A stretch of DNA of 64,000 nucleotides from Tillandsia leiboldiana (GCA_029204045.2 JAQNDB010000174.1:55570-119569), one strand, 5' to 3'. Positions 48,011 through 60,467 are shown, numbered from the stretch's first letter. Translations and numbers: made by a program. The notes: generated by a model not told the origin, from the letters alone.

Positions 48011-48958
48011 TGAAACCAAGCTCGAAAATTATATCATTCACATAAATTAAATTACACAGCATAAATTACTTAAAGAGAGAGCACTAAAAGGAAAAGGAAA
48101 AAGGGGAACTTAGAAGAACAGCCTACAAAGATGGGAGTAAATGAAAGCAAGTTTAAATCACCTAACATAATAAATAAAAGCAAACTCAAAAAGTATGCTA
48201 TGCACATCAATTAAATTACACATCATAAATTAATTAAACAGAGAGTACACAAAAAGGAGGGGAAACTTAGAAGAATAGAAAATAACAACCCTCGTACATT
48301 ACTAAACATTCAAACAAGGTTCGTAGATTCGAGAAATAAACATTAACGACGGGAAATCTGGGAATGAAGTCAAGGGAACTGGAAGTTAATTACGGAAAGA
48401 GCAAAAGCTTGGAAGGAAATATTAGGTGACGGAAAGAAAGGAAATCTTCATATACTACAACACATGGAGCCCAATCTCACAAATTGAGTAAAACATTTAA
48501 CAATCTAGCCAACTTCACATATTACAGGACACACATAACGGGTAGGGAGCAAGAACCAAATGCCCAACGGGAAGTGAATGCTAACTTTTTTGTACCGAAG
48601 CATCATCAGAGCCGGGGATATACGGAACGGGGATATACGGAACGGGTCACAAGGAACGAGGAAGTAGTAATAAGTCCAATGGCTTTTCACAGATAAGCCA
48701 ATATTTTTTTGTTTTCTTCAAAAACAGTTAAAAAGTTCATATGCCGATTTTTTTCCTGTTTTAAAATATTTCCCACCTAGAAATATATGTAGGAATTAAT
48801 TTCAGTGGTACAAATATATGTAGGAATTAATTTCAGTGGCACAGAAAGACAGCAGCGGGAAACTAAATAGAGCTATTATGTAAGAAACCAGTAAAGAAGT
48901 AAACAAATTGAGCAAAGAGAGAGGGGAGGGGCGTACTCAACCTGTAGCCATCACATGC
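48011..48958. other. AT-rich low-copy DNA
   Basis: Contains small direct repeats only: GGGGATATACGGAACG twice near 48615-48645, and ATATATGTAGGAATTAATTT twice at 48783-48835. Confidence 0.55.
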
Positions 48959-48966
48959 TATTTATA
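48959..48966 (-). promoter_or_regulatory. Candidate TATA box (minus strand)
   Basis: TATAAATA on the minus strand (GCCTATAAATAGC). About 35 bases downstream is a pyrimidine-rich stretch (CCCCTCCCCTCTCTC), a typical plant core promoter and 5' leader. It would transcribe leftwards, towards the minus-strand exons. No ATG exon is identified. Confidence 0.4.
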
Positions 48967-49740
48967 GGCAAACCTTGAGAGAGGGCGTATTCAATCTGCA
49001 CCACAGACCAGGGTCGGCACCAGATAGGCATCTGGACACCCAAGGGCTGCTCTGCTGAAGAACAGGAGGCCGAACCATAGGGGCCGGGGGGGGAAGGTAC
49101 CAAATAGGAGGCTCGGCGTACGGCGGCCATGACTCACGAGGGGCCACGGCCCACGAGGCTGGCGCACAAAACAGCCGGGTCTGGCGGAGGCAAGGATGCC
49201 CGACCCGCAGTTGAGGGAGTCTACGAACAACGGCGAGCGCGCGAACCCACGTGGTTCGGGGTACGGCGTGGTAGGCACCTAAAGGCTGATGCTGGCTCCG
49301 CTCAACAATAGGCCGCCGAAACCGTAGGGGGGAGAAGAGGGAGAGGCCGCCGTCATCATACCATCCGAGCACAGGAACCCGCACAAAGCGGGGTCGCGGG
49401 CACCCTCAGATCCACCAATCACAAAAGGGGCAAGAGAAAGAAGAAGAGGAAGTACAGCACAGTGCGCCCCCATGTGGAGGAGTGCGGGGAACCCGGCGTG
49501 GGAGAAGAGAGGAGAAAGAGAGAGTGAGAGGGAGAGAGGAAAGCCTGGAGAAAATAGAGGAGAGAGAGCGAGAGTGAGAGGGGTCTGTGGAGACAACCTC
49601 ATGTGCAAGCACATGAATAGAAGCTCAAAGAAGGTAGTAGAAGAAAGCAAAATAATCAAGAAGAACAGAGCAAGTCCAAAGCACACCCACGAAGCACGGA
49701 AGGCAGCCACCTCGGTTCGGGACGCCTGAGAAGCCTCCAC
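48967..49740. other. GC-rich region with purine microsatellite
   Basis: Unlike its AT-rich neighbours. It has two related segments (AGAACAGGAGGCCG near 49059 and AACAATAGGCCGCCG near 49303) and a GAGA-rich tract (49500-49580). The long minus-strand frame at 49279-49740 is rich in Leu, Ser and Pro from the CT tract and shows no domain. It could be promoter/5' UTR or part of an unrecognised element. Confidence 0.4.
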
Positions 49741-49759
49741 GGAGGCTCGACAAAACTCA

Positions 49760-52080
49760 GAATTTATAATCTTTATTGATGCTCAAGGGGAAAAACACAG
49801 ATGATGGTATGCCACCACTCACTACTGACAATATGTCAAGTACAATGCTCAAAGGAAAACTCACTAAGACACATGATATGCATACTCTCTCACAGTAACC
49901 CAAATTTCAGTGACTGCCACATAGGGTCCAGTCAAGCCTGCGCCAAACCTACTGCCACTACGCCCAAACAAGACTTGGTCTTACGTAGGGTGTCCCACAT
50001 GGACTAACTCAATCTCAAGCGAACTCTAGTGTATCAACTAGTCGCATCATCGCAGCCTCGTCAGGCTCGGTATCATCATCGCACCCGGGGCGTAGCTCGA
50101 GGGGAGCGACCCCACCGAACTCAAGTATCTCAAGTATCTCATAACTGGCATAGAATGCCGGGCTCAACAGGCTATAATCCTCGATCAAACAGATCGGTAC
50201 TCAATGCTCAACTAGCATAACTCGGTCGGAGAAAGACTCCACGACTCGATCTCACAACACTAACCCACTAAAAGAAGGTACAACACAGCTGGGACCGCCG
50301 TCACTCCAAACGGCTCCCAAAAAGACACCCCACTCATAGGCGAGAAGAACCGACTGACGCAGCAAAGGTCCGAGAATCCGTTAGGCCGGTGCCTAGAACC
50401 CCAATCAAACAAGAACAGACTCTAGGCTCAGCCTATCGACGTTCTCGATCCTTTACCGTTTAGGGATTCGGCCCCTCTCGGTTAAAGTGGGAACCCATCT
50501 CAACCTACAAATCTCACGGGCTGGAGATGCTCTACAGCCAGATCCACGAAGAGTCCGAAAACCCCGGGAGACTAATACCTACGACCCCAATCAAACAAGA
50601 ACAGGCTATAGGCGTAGCCTCCCGTTGCTTCCGACTTGCTTTCGACCCCAGAAAGAAATCAGCCCTTAGAACCCAGACCACTCGAATCATCTCGAGTGGG
50701 TAAGTTTATAAGAAATAGTGACATTTATTACTGAAAACCATTTGATCTAAGAGAAATCCATTTTTTAATGATTTTTAGTCTTTTTGGGAAAACAATTCAA
50801 AAAACAAGTTTTATGTCCAAACCTCGAAGAGCTAATGCCCTCGTCCTATCAAACAAGAACAGACTCAAGCGACCCTGCGAGGCTTGGAAGAAAACATTGG
50901 CTGACTAAAATCATGTGTGCGCCCAAAAAGGTTCTGGGTTCAAGGTCCTGCTGTCACTAGTACGCCACTGCCACTACCACTGTAGTGACAACCAACTCAA
51001 GAACACAACGTCTCGGGACCACCGTCTACCCGAACGGCTCCCGCCAGAACTAAACGACTGGCTCTAACTACCAGACTCCACTCGGCCCCCAGGCCCGAGT
51101 GCAACATACGTCCCACAATGTCCTGACCACTCGGCCCACTACCCGGGCGAGGAACTCTAAGTCCAGAAAGAAATGCACTGTGTGGGATGTCTAAAGCATA
51201 AAAGAACCTAGCCCAGATTAAGGTTTTCTATTGGTCTGGTTACACATGCAACATATGACGGGGGTGCTAGTCAAAGTTTCAATGAAACACTTAAACTAGC
51301 ATGCAAAATCCTATCATAATAGAATTAGAGAGAAGTCCGCAGACTTGGAGATAAAAACCAACCCACCTCGGTAAGCCACCAATTGCTCGTAGACACTTGC
51401 AATTGGCCTCCACGCGATTCCTTGCCTCCACCGGAGTCCGCACGCAAAACGGTGCACGTCGTCGGAGTCCGCACGCAAAACGGAGCACGGTGCCGAAACC
51501 CGTGCGTAAAACGGAGTCTGCACGCAAAACGGTGCACGCCGCCAGAGTCCGCACGCAAAACGGAGCACAATACCGAAACCCGCACGCAAAACGGTGCACG
51601 CCGCCGGAGTCCGCATGCAATACGGAGCACGGTGCCGAAACCCGCGAGCAAAACGGAGTCCGCACGCAAAATGGAGCACGGTGCCGAAATCCGCACGCAA
51701 AATGAAGTCTGCACGCAAAACGGAGCACGGTGCCGAAATTCGCGCGCAAAACGGAGTCCGCACGCAAAACGGTGCACCGTTCCGAAATCTGCGCGCAAAA
51801 CGGAGTACGCACGCAAAACGGAGCACGCCGTCGGGGTCCGCACGCAAAACGAAGCAGTAAAAATACAGTCCCTAACACAGATAAGAACAAGGGGTCAATC
51901 CAATGTCCAAAAGAACACCCCAAAACTGTGCTAAAAACACCGTAAAAACAACGCGTGGGACCTACCTCGACTGCGCCGCGCCGCCCAACCGCTCCAATGG
52001 AACACTTCGCGCGCTCCGCGAGATCCACGACGCACCGCCGCACCCCACAAAAATCCCCTCCTCACTCCATCTCTCGCTCG
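49760..52080 (-). repeat. Old gypsy LTR fragment, related to the 4.1-kb LTR family
   Basis: Shares GCAGCCTCGTCAGGCTCGGT, then CATCGCACCCGGGGCGTAGC with the LTR at about 18640-18680, plus the ACTCGGCC...GAGTGCAACA stretch, in the same order. It lacks the TGTCACGCC end and other parts. AAGAACAG-type short repeats occur at 50410-50860. Confidence 0.75.
51415..51860. repeat. Minisatellite GTCCGCACGCAAAACGG in the old LTR
   Basis: About 18 irregular units of ~20-30 bp built on CCGCACGCAAAACGGAGCAC, with GGTGCCGAAA spacers. Open in several frames on both strands; these frames are not genes. Confidence 0.9.
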
Positions 52081-52081
52081 G

Positions 52082-52643
52082 TTGGAGAACTTTGAGAACC
52101 TATCTATGGAGGACTTTGAGAAGCAGCTTGCTCTCTTGACAAGAAATTTTCGCCGAAACTTTCGAAGGGGTAATTCAAGTAAAACTTCATCCTCCGAAAA
52201 GTGGAAGAAAGGCAAAGGTTTTTCAAGCCAAAAGTCAAGAAAGCAAGAAAGTTTTTCAAAGGATAAGAAAAGCTCAGAAGGACAAGTCCAATGCTTCAAA
52301 TGCCGAGGATACGGCCATATCTCAACGGAGTGTCCAAATAAGAATCCGTCCAAGAATAAGGAGATGCAAGCCGTCATTTGGGATGACACCTCAACGACAA
52401 ATGAGTCATCTTCAAGTGATAAAGAGAATAACGCAACGACATTCCACGCGTCCACATCTTCACCCTTCATATGCTTAATGGCAAGTACATCCGATTCATT
52501 GTCCAACTTCTCCCAGGTTGAAAAAACTGCAACGGACGACGAATCGAGTAACTCTGAAGGTGAAGATTTTGCTCTAGCCTACCACAGACTTTTGAGGGAT
52601 TCAAAGAAACTGGCTAAGCAAAACAAGAGTTTGAGAGGGAGAT
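52082..52643 (+). pseudogene. Ty1/copia-type Gag fragment with CCHC zinc knuckle
   Basis: An open frame of about 187 codons reads through MEDFEKQLALL, a Lys/Ser-rich basic region (KWKKGKGFSSQKSRKQ), the knuckle CFKCRGYGHISTECP (CX2CX4HX4C, about 52292-52333), an acidic Ser-rich region and a likely coiled part (LAYHRLLRDSKKLAKQNKSL). This order is typical of nucleocapsid ends of plant copia Gag proteins. The left edge abuts old LTR sequence. At 52644 it is interrupted in frame by the next LTR, after which reading continues falsely into LTR sequence. No pol is seen. Confidence 0.82.
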
Positions 52644-55365
52644 TGTCACGCCCCGGGTGTAAACCAGAACCCGGGCCCGTCCACAGATCCGCCGTGCACA
52701 TAGAATTTTCCGTGTACACGAAGCGCTGGTAACCTGCTCAGAAATAAAAGATATAATAAAGGAGCATAAAACAGAGCTAAAATAAAACTACTACATCTCA
52801 GACTACAGCTGGAAAGTAAAAGCATAATAAAAACTCTCAAAATATACAAGTGTCTCTCCCAGCTCACGAAATAAGTACAAACAGCTGGCAAGAGCCAGAC
52901 CCAAAATAAACCACAACTGTCTGAGAAAAGAAAAGGGTACAACTGGTACACGACTAAGCTTGAAGTCGGGGTAGATGAACTACCTAATCCGCTAACTGCT
53001 TGCCTCGCTCTGCCCGAGACGGCCCTGCAACTCCCGCAGAAGACTCTGCAAAACAAAGGGAGAAAAGAAGAGAAGGACAATGGGGGGTGAGAACTACTAT
53101 ATAAACAGCAGTCTCCCCTAGTGGGCAAAACCTCAAACCCTGACGGCCCACTAGGACAACTAGAGGCAAAAAGGGAAAAACAGTAGTAAGCTATAAAGGC
53201 TACTGATAAGGAAAACTATCACTACTATGCCTCTAAATGCAGTATCTAAAGAGATGACTGTATGAATGCATCAGAAAACTGTATCTGTCCAAATACCCAA
53301 TCATGTGCCACCAGTACAACTGGCATTGCCTGCTCAGCGGAATCTGCACACAAGGCTCGAAACCGCGGGATCGGCCTGCACGGCTCGCATCCCAACATCA
53401 GTATCAGACCGGCACACAAGGCTGGGTCCGAAAAGCCTACCTCCGGAGTGGCAATCGAGGGGAGCGACCCACACGAGTATAGTATCTCAGTAACAAGTAT
53501 CTCAGTAACCAGTATCTCAGTATAGCAGGACTTTCATCATGACTATGATCAAAGTGGGAAAATCCATCCACTAATGAAACCCCAATCCCCAATCTGGTGC
53601 AATAACACTCAATAAGTGGGAAACTCCATCCACTAGAGTAATCTGATACCCAATCTGGTGCATAAGTAAAGTATCCGGTCAACCGCCCAATGTCCGCGGT
53701 CGCCGCAACAATCCCTCAAGTCCAATCTAATAAAGTAATCAACAACTGGCTAACCGCCTACTGTCCGCGGTTACCACAATGCCCCACGATCCATAATCGA
53801 GTCTAATCTGACCCCGACTCGATGACCTCGACTACACTATCCCATACCCCTGCTCTAACTCGAGCAATATGTAACTGAATAGAAAGGAGAACAACTAAAC
53901 ATGGTTTCTCCTAAGTCATGTCCCAATATGTAGTGTAGCAGAAAAAGGTGGCCTAGCTAGATGGCCATACAAGCATGCAAAGTCCTTTACTTGATAAAGC
54001 AATTACAAGCATTCTAACTTTTACAAAACTAAGTGCATGGGACCTCCAATGTACATGATGCATAATACATGATCCAGGATACAATCTTAATACATGATCG
54101 ACTAACAATAGGCTTCTCAAGATGCGAGCCCTAACCACGTGCTCCCACAAGAATAAAGAATTTCCCTAACACTTTGCTTTTCAAGATGCAATCACTTCCA
54201 ATATGTTGTTACAAAGAGAGGAACTCACTAACAATTAATCTTTCCAAATATGAACTCTAACCACATGCCCAAACCTTCCATTATACATACAACATGATTT
54301 GGATTAGCATGATTCCAAGTGTTTAAACTACACCTCTAAAGCAGTGAAACACAACTTACTAACATTTAGTTCTCTAACCATGCAAGTAGTAATAATGAAT
54401 CCGTGATCTCATACAAGCATGCTAGGTCCATTACACAATTCTAACTAGCAACATGATCAAGCAACACTCTAATATGCGTAGTGGGAAATCAGAAGTAGGA
54501 GGTTTACAACAACACCCACCTCGAGCACTAAATCCTGGTCCCAAAAGTGATGTCCACGCTCGGTCCAAACAACCTCCACAAAACTGTACAACATTCCCCA
54601 AAAGAACAAACAACATTAATCACACAATACAACCCAAAATCTGTCCCAATTACAGCAGTCCACTATATGTCTGTTTTCACCTGTCAAATATGCCTGGAAA
54701 AATCCAAGATAAATACCGACACGATCCTCGCGACGAACCCGTCGAAACGAGTACCTGCACGTTCAATTCCGAGTTTTCTACGCTGAGTTACAAATTCTGC
54801 AAGAGCAACACCCCAAACCAAACTGTACCAAATTTCTGTGTCAAAGAACTACAGTGAAAGGAGATCTTCACCTTCGAGACAAATCCAGAAAAATCTCAGA
54901 AAAATCTAGGAAATTTCTTTCGAAAAGTAGATGAAGTTTGCCTTTTGAATCGCCTCGATCCGCTGCCTGTGGGCAAAGATATGGCTAGTTCATCGCAGCG
55001 CTATCCAAAAATCCGCGAAGGAAAATGGGTCAAATGGGTGCTCAGAAAACTCCAAGTTCAGCATGGAAAACGAGGAACCTGAAAACAACGGAGTTGAAGT
55101 CCTACCTGTCGAGAGTCCAACGGCGCAAGAATCGCCGGAAAAGGAGGTCGGGGTGAGTCGGGGCAGCCCAAACACTGAGAAGGGGCGAAGCGGGTTGCCG
55201 GAGAACGAGCGTCGCGCCGCGCCGTAAAATCGCGAACCTCAGGATGCGTGCCTCCAAAAATCCTCCAAGTCCTCCAATGGATAGTGCACTGTGAGAGGGA
55301 AAAGTCTCCTGAAGAACTCACTGCGAAAAGGGGTCCAAAAAGCCCAAAAAGGAAATAGGGAAGCC

Positions 55366-55373
55366 TATTTATA
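55366..55373 (-). promoter_or_regulatory. Candidate LTR TATA box
   Basis: GCCTATAAATAGGC on the minus strand lies just downstream of the GC-rich block in element orientation. The right LTR has the same motif at 63152-63159. It would set the start of the genomic RNA about 30 bases further left. Confidence 0.6.
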
Positions 55374-55440
55374 GGCTCAGCCCAAAACAGTGCGGGCCGG
55401 ACTTTCGGGCGCAAGATTCGGGCGCACTGCGCCCGAAAGT

Positions 55441-56042
55441 CCGGTCGGACGGCTCCCATCCGACGCGCCCGAATCTTCCTGGTGCGGCCACGTGTCCCTG
55501 CAAAAGGAAACAGCGGTGCAAGGCTCCCGCCGCGCGCCACGCGTCCCTCACGGTCAACGGCGGTAGGTACGGCCCGCCAATGGCGGGCCGACACGTGGAC
55601 CGCACTCCCCCGCACTCGAGTGTGGCCGACAGCGCCGCCTGGCGCCTCTGCGCGCACGCGCCCCGAGGCGCCCCCCCCGTGCACTCCGTGGACCACGCCC
55701 TCGTGAGCCTGCCAATGCCAGGCCGACACGTGTCCAAGCATCCGGTCGGACGGCTCCCATCCGACGCGCCCGAATCTTCCTGGTGCGGCCACGTGTCCCT
55801 GCAAAAGGAAACAGCGGTGCAAGGCTCCCGCCGCGCGCCACGCGTCCCTCACGGTCAACGGCGGTAGGTACGGCCCGCCAATGGCGGGCCGACACGTGGA
55901 CCGCACTCCCCCGCACTCGAGTGTGGCCGACAGCGCCGCCTGGCGCCTCTGCGCGCACGCGCCCCGAGGCGCCCCCCCCGTGCACTCCGTGGACCACGCC
56001 CTCGTGAGCCTGCCAATGCCAGGCCGACACGTGTCCAAGCAC
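55441..56042. repeat. 301-bp GC-rich tandem duplication within the left LTR
   Basis: Unit 55441-55741 is repeated almost exactly at 55742-56042 (both begin CCGGTCGGACGGCTCCCATC). The right LTR has only one copy (about 63227-63525), so it arose after insertion or the two LTRs recombined differently. It contains several ACACGTGKMC-type G-box-like motifs (ACACGTGTCC, ACACGTGGAC). Confidence 0.92.
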
Positions 56043-56522
56043 CCGGTCCACCGAACCCGCACAACTCAATGGTCCGCGCCGCGTGCGCCGGCCACTCCGG
56101 GCACGCCACGCGTCCCCCGCCCGCGGTCTATGCACCGTCGCGTCTTCCCGTGGACCGAGCTGCGTGAGCCGGCCAATGATAGGCCGCCACGAGGCTCCAG
56201 GCCGGTCCACGGTCACCCCCATGCACCGAAAATTCCCGAAAACTTCCGGAAGCCCGTTTTTGGTCATCCGGACTCCAAATTTAACAAGCAAATAGCCGTT
56301 TTTCAAGCGTTTTTCCGCGCTGAATCCAAAATCCAACCTCTGTTTGGTCCAAATCCTTTTCTAAAATTCGGCAAATGCAGCCAAAGGCCAAATCAGTAAA
56401 AGATACCTCACAGGGTCCATCTGTGGCATCCCTTTGATGCACTATGGTCCAGGCACACCAACAAAAGGTGTTCTACACAATGGATTCACCAAAAAAGTTG
56501 CATGGAATTCCGGACCACTACA

Positions 56523-58800
56523 TCCTCCCCCACTAAAAGGAGTTTCGTCCACGAAACAAGAAAAACAACCAGACTTACCTCAACCGGAAGCTTCGAACAG
56601 AAAAGGGGTAGGTACCTTTCATCACCATCTCTAGCTCCCAAGTAGCCTCACGCTCATCGTAATTGCTCCACAAGACCTTCACATACGGAATGGCCCGGTT
56701 GCGCAGTTCCTTCACCTCACGAGCAAGAACTCGCAACGGGCGCTCCTCATATCCAAGATCCTCGCCGATCCCCAAAGAGGTGAAGCCGGTCATATGCGAA
56801 GGGTTCGATAAAATGGGGATTAAACTTCCCATGAACTCCAAATCTCCGGACTTCTTCCGAAGGCAAGACCTTCAAAAGACTTGATCACCAATCTGAAGCT
56901 CTAGGTCTCGCCGCCGAGTGTCGGCGTAGCTCCTCTGACGGCTCTGGGCCATCACAAAAAGTCGGCGAGCTAATCTGGCTTTCTCCTCTGTCTCCAACAG
57001 TAACTCCGGTCCCAAAGTCCTCCTCTCACCCACGTCACCCCAATACAAGGGCGACCGACACATACGTCCATCCGCGCCTCGAACGGAGCTATCTGAATGC
57101 TCGCCTAATAGCTGCCGTTGCACGCAACCTCAACCACTGCTAAGTGCCGGTACCACTCTCCTCCAAAATCCATGACGCATGCTCTCAACATGTCCTCGAG
57201 GGTCTGTATGGTGTGCTCAGGCTGTCCATCGGTTTGTGGGTGGAATGCTGTGCCACATCGGAGCTGGGTCCCCCCCAAGGCTGACTATAGACTCCCTCCA
57301 AAAGTGATACAAGCCTCGGGTCCCTATACATCCTAGTACTACCAGAACGAATGGTAAAAGGTGTATAATGGGCCCCTCACAACTCTGGTCTCTGTACCGT
57401 AGTACTCTCGAGCTGTCCTGTGCAAAATCCCCTATATGATCTGCCTGAAGCTGTGATTCGATCCTCGTCGAGTGGGGGTCCTCACTCTGTGTCTCCCTAA
57501 TCCTGGCCAACAGAGTGGGGCTGCAAGATCATAGACATGAGTCTAGCAGAGACCCCAGGGAATACCATCGCAATCTGTAGACGCCTCACTACTCCACTAG
57601 CGGTGCCTGCCACGTGATCAACATGCTCAAACTCTTATGATCAGTGTAAATATGACAGTGCTCTCCGTAGAGGTAATGCCTCCACAACTTCAACGCGAAC
57701 ATCACAGCCGTAAGCTCCAAATCATGAGTAGGATAATTCTTCTCATAATCCTTTCATTGCCGTAAAGCATAAGCAATTACCCTACCAAGCTGCAACAAAA
57801 CACATCCCAAACCGCTGGGAGAGGCGTCACTGCAAATCATAAATCCATCGCCCCTCACTGGCAATGCCAGAAGTGGTGCCCAAATCAAGTTCCTCTTCAG
57901 TTCCTTAAAGCTCAGCTGGCACCGTTCAGTCCAAACAAACCTTATTCCCTTCCTTGTCAAACTGGTCAGGGAAAAAGGCAAAGAGCTTCGCAAAGCCCTC
58001 CACAAATCGACGGTAATGACCCGCTAAGCCCAAAAGCTATGGACCTCAGTAACCGTCGTCGGTCTAGGCCAATCCCGAACAACAACAATCTTCGTCGGGT
58101 GAACTGCCACTCCTGCGGCTAACACAAAGTGGCCTACAGATGCAACCTCCCGAAGCCAAAATTCGCACTTTTCACCCTCGGCATACAGCTTCTTCTCTCG
58201 TAGAAGCTGCTGCACTATCCTCAAGTGCTCCACACGCTCTATATCCCTCCGGGAGGTAAAACACAATGTCGTCAATGAACACAACAACAAACAGGTCCAA
58301 GTACGGCTGGAATACCCGGTTCTTCAGATCCATAATATAGCAGGTGGCATTAGTTTAAACCAAAAAGCATAACAGGGAACTCATAATGCCCGTACCGGGA
58401 TCTAAAAGCCGTCTTGGGGATATCCTCGGCCTTCACTTTCTGCTGGTGGTAACCTGATTGGAGATCAATCCTCGAGAAGGCACAAGCCCCTTACAGCTGA
58501 TCAACTAAGCCATCAATGCGCGGCAAAAGGGGTACTTGTCCTTGATGGTCACTAAATTGAACTCTCACACAAAGTCGTAGTGAACCATCCTTCACTTTTA
58601 CAAATAGCACCGGCGTTCTCCAAGGCGAAACACTAGGTCCAACAAAACCCTCAACCTTCAAGCCTCGAAATTGCGCCTCTAACTCTCGCAGCTTAGCCGG
58701 TGCCATTCGATAAGGAGCCTTAGAGATTGACGTAGCTCCTGGAACTACGTCAATCAAAACTCAATCTCCCTAACCGGCGGCATACCAACCAAACTCCGGG
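56523..58800 (-). pseudogene. Decayed pol of the third gypsy element
   Basis: Pieces in pol order, read from right to left: RT N-terminus (58757-58491: SISKAPYRMAPAKLRELEAQ, SVSPWRTPVLFVK); RT C-terminus (58290-58024: LLREKKLYAEGEKCEFWLRE); RNase H start (58005-57754: SDASPSGLGCVLLQLGRVIA); RNase H/integrase linker (about 57510-57400: DFAQDSS-VLRYRD); integrase C-terminus (57123-56872: CRSPLYWGDVGER); chromodomain (56841-56575: LAREVKELRNRAIPYVKVLW and ATWELE). The catalytic RT motif region and most of the integrase core are deleted or shifted. Stops and frameshifts separate all pieces. TCCTCCCCCACTAAAA at 56523 is the complement of the PPT. Confidence 0.85.
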
Positions 58801-59387
58801 GGAAAACATCCGGGAACTCGTGGGCAAAAGGATATCCGCGAGTTCCGATGCCGCCGTATGCTCCCCCACCACACTAGCCCAAAAAGGCTATGCATCACTG
58901 CGGATCATCCGCCTCGCTCAGGAAGTCGCAACCACTGAGGTAAAAGAAAACATCCTGACACCCTCTATACACACACACCTCCTGGCCTGGCTTCGCTAAA
59001 GGTAAACAGTCCTCGCGGCAATCATCAAAAATCGCAAAGTATCGAGCCAGCCATCCATCCCAAGAACTACATCAAAGTCCCCCAGCTGTCTCAAGACCAA
59101 CAGGTCCCTAACATAATCCAGAACTCGATCTGCTCGGGCGGACCCACAACACTCCTCCACGTGCAAAAAGATCGGGGAAACTAAACCTCTCGTGCATGGT
59201 GTAAAAGCCCTACCTCTAACCCATATGATGATGCAACTGATCTACTAAAGAAAGAATTGATGCTCGTATAACAAATAAGACAAGAATCCAAATGCCAGTA
59301 ATAAATCATACCTACCACCACACAGTCAGCCGTAGCAGAATCCCCGCCAGTGCTAAGCCGCCCTGATCACTCAACATCGGCTGTCTC
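58801..59387 (-). other. Highly decayed protease/linker region
   Basis: Lies between the RT start and the Gag zinc knuckles, where protease is expected. I cannot read a DTG active site with confidence. Confidence 0.45.
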
Positions 59388-60216
59388 TCACCAGAAGGGT
59401 GGGGAGGCGAAACTCGGTCTGCCTGGGGACCTGTCGATGAAGCTCCCGGTCGTAGCTGTGAAGTGGCAGGAACAGATGCCGAAGTCGGTGCCGCTGATGT
59501 CGCAAAAGGGCATGAAACTCGTAAGTGCCCGGCCTGACCACAGCCAAAACAACGCCCCCCACCTCAGATCACAAGTGCCGGGAAAGTGCTGATCTCCACA
59601 GAAAATACAACTGTCAGGGACGCGTAACTGTCGCGGCTGATGCGCCGTCTCTGAAGTCGTGATCGCGACCTCTGCTGGGGTGCGGTAGGGGCCAATGCTG
59701 AAGGAGGTGCTACCAAGGTCCGAAAGGGGCACGTAGATCGGATGTGGCCTAGCTGCCCACATCGAAAGCATCGACCCTCCCTCAAGCTACAGGTATCAGA
59801 TGGATGCTGCCCCCTACAGAAACACACCGGGACAACGCCCGAGACTGTCGGGCTGCTGCTTGCGGTGGCCTCTGAATCCTACCAGTCCTCGTCGATCAGA
59901 CGCCCACGGCCCGGAGGCTGGGGCCGCGGGGTCGTGATGGTCCCCAGAACTGCCTGTCCATCCTCATCGGGGGCTGGGCGTTTCCTGTCTGGACGTTGCT
60001 CTGAAGCCCGCCCCCTCGCCAACCGTCAAGTCACCCTACCGCGCCAGTAACTGCTCCAGGCGCTGGTCCTGACGGAAGCTCCTCGCCACTAACTGGGTCA
60101 CCAAAGCCCGCATTCTCCCAACTCGGCGGATACCGCCCGCTCAGACTCCTCAGAAGGTGCGGGGGTACCCCCGGTGGTGAACGACGACGCTGGGACATCC
60201 TGCCACAGTAAACCAA
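59388..60216 (-). pseudogene. Gag remnant with duplicated zinc-knuckle pair
   Basis: The minus strand opens near 60198 with MSQRRRSPPG, a Gag-like start, but reaches the nucleocapsid within about 350 bases, so the Gag core is deleted. A first pair of knuckles is at about 59827-59735 (CFCRGQHPSDTC; CFRCGQLGHIRSTC). A second pair is at about 59615-59530 (CIFCGDQHFPGTC, then a frameshifted second knuckle). The two pairs are alike in order and spacing, which suggests an internal duplication. Non-functional because of frameshifts. Confidence 0.75.
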
Positions 60217-60467
60217 AAATCAGCAACAAACCCCACAAGACCCAATCTAGCGAAGGTCAAGACATCCCCCTATTTCTGCAACTTTATGTTGTCTGCAGCC
60301 AACATAATGTTCAACAGAAATAGGGTATGTCGATCCCTCTTCACTCACTGGAAGAGTCAACTGACTAAAATCACCGACTTTCGCAAAATATCACCCACTC
60401 ATGCCCTAACATCCTAGGGTCTGCCAAAAGCCTAGGGTTTTCTAAGTCCCAACTGACCTATCCCTAA

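Larger units (their letters stand above)
52644..56522 (-). repeat. Left LTR of the third gypsy element (3.88 kb)
   Basis: Begins TGTCACGCCCCGGGTG and ends CGGACCACTACA. Holds a 2 x 301-bp tandem duplication, a TATA box and A/T-rich unique DNA (53700-54700). Confidence 0.92.

Noticed and set aside
49279..49740. 153-aa frame with hydrophobic stretches, possible membrane protein
   Set aside because: The hydrophobicity comes from a CT-rich tract; no conserved motif and no homologous copy in the window.
51415..51860. Regularly spaced repeats resembling a CRISPR array
   Set aside because: Units vary in length and spacing and the spacers are themselves repeats; the host is a plant and the tract is an LTR minisatellite.
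51291..52139. Cys/Arg-rich frames up to 250 aa
   Set aside because: They translate the CGCACGCAAAACGG minisatellite in several frames on both strands.
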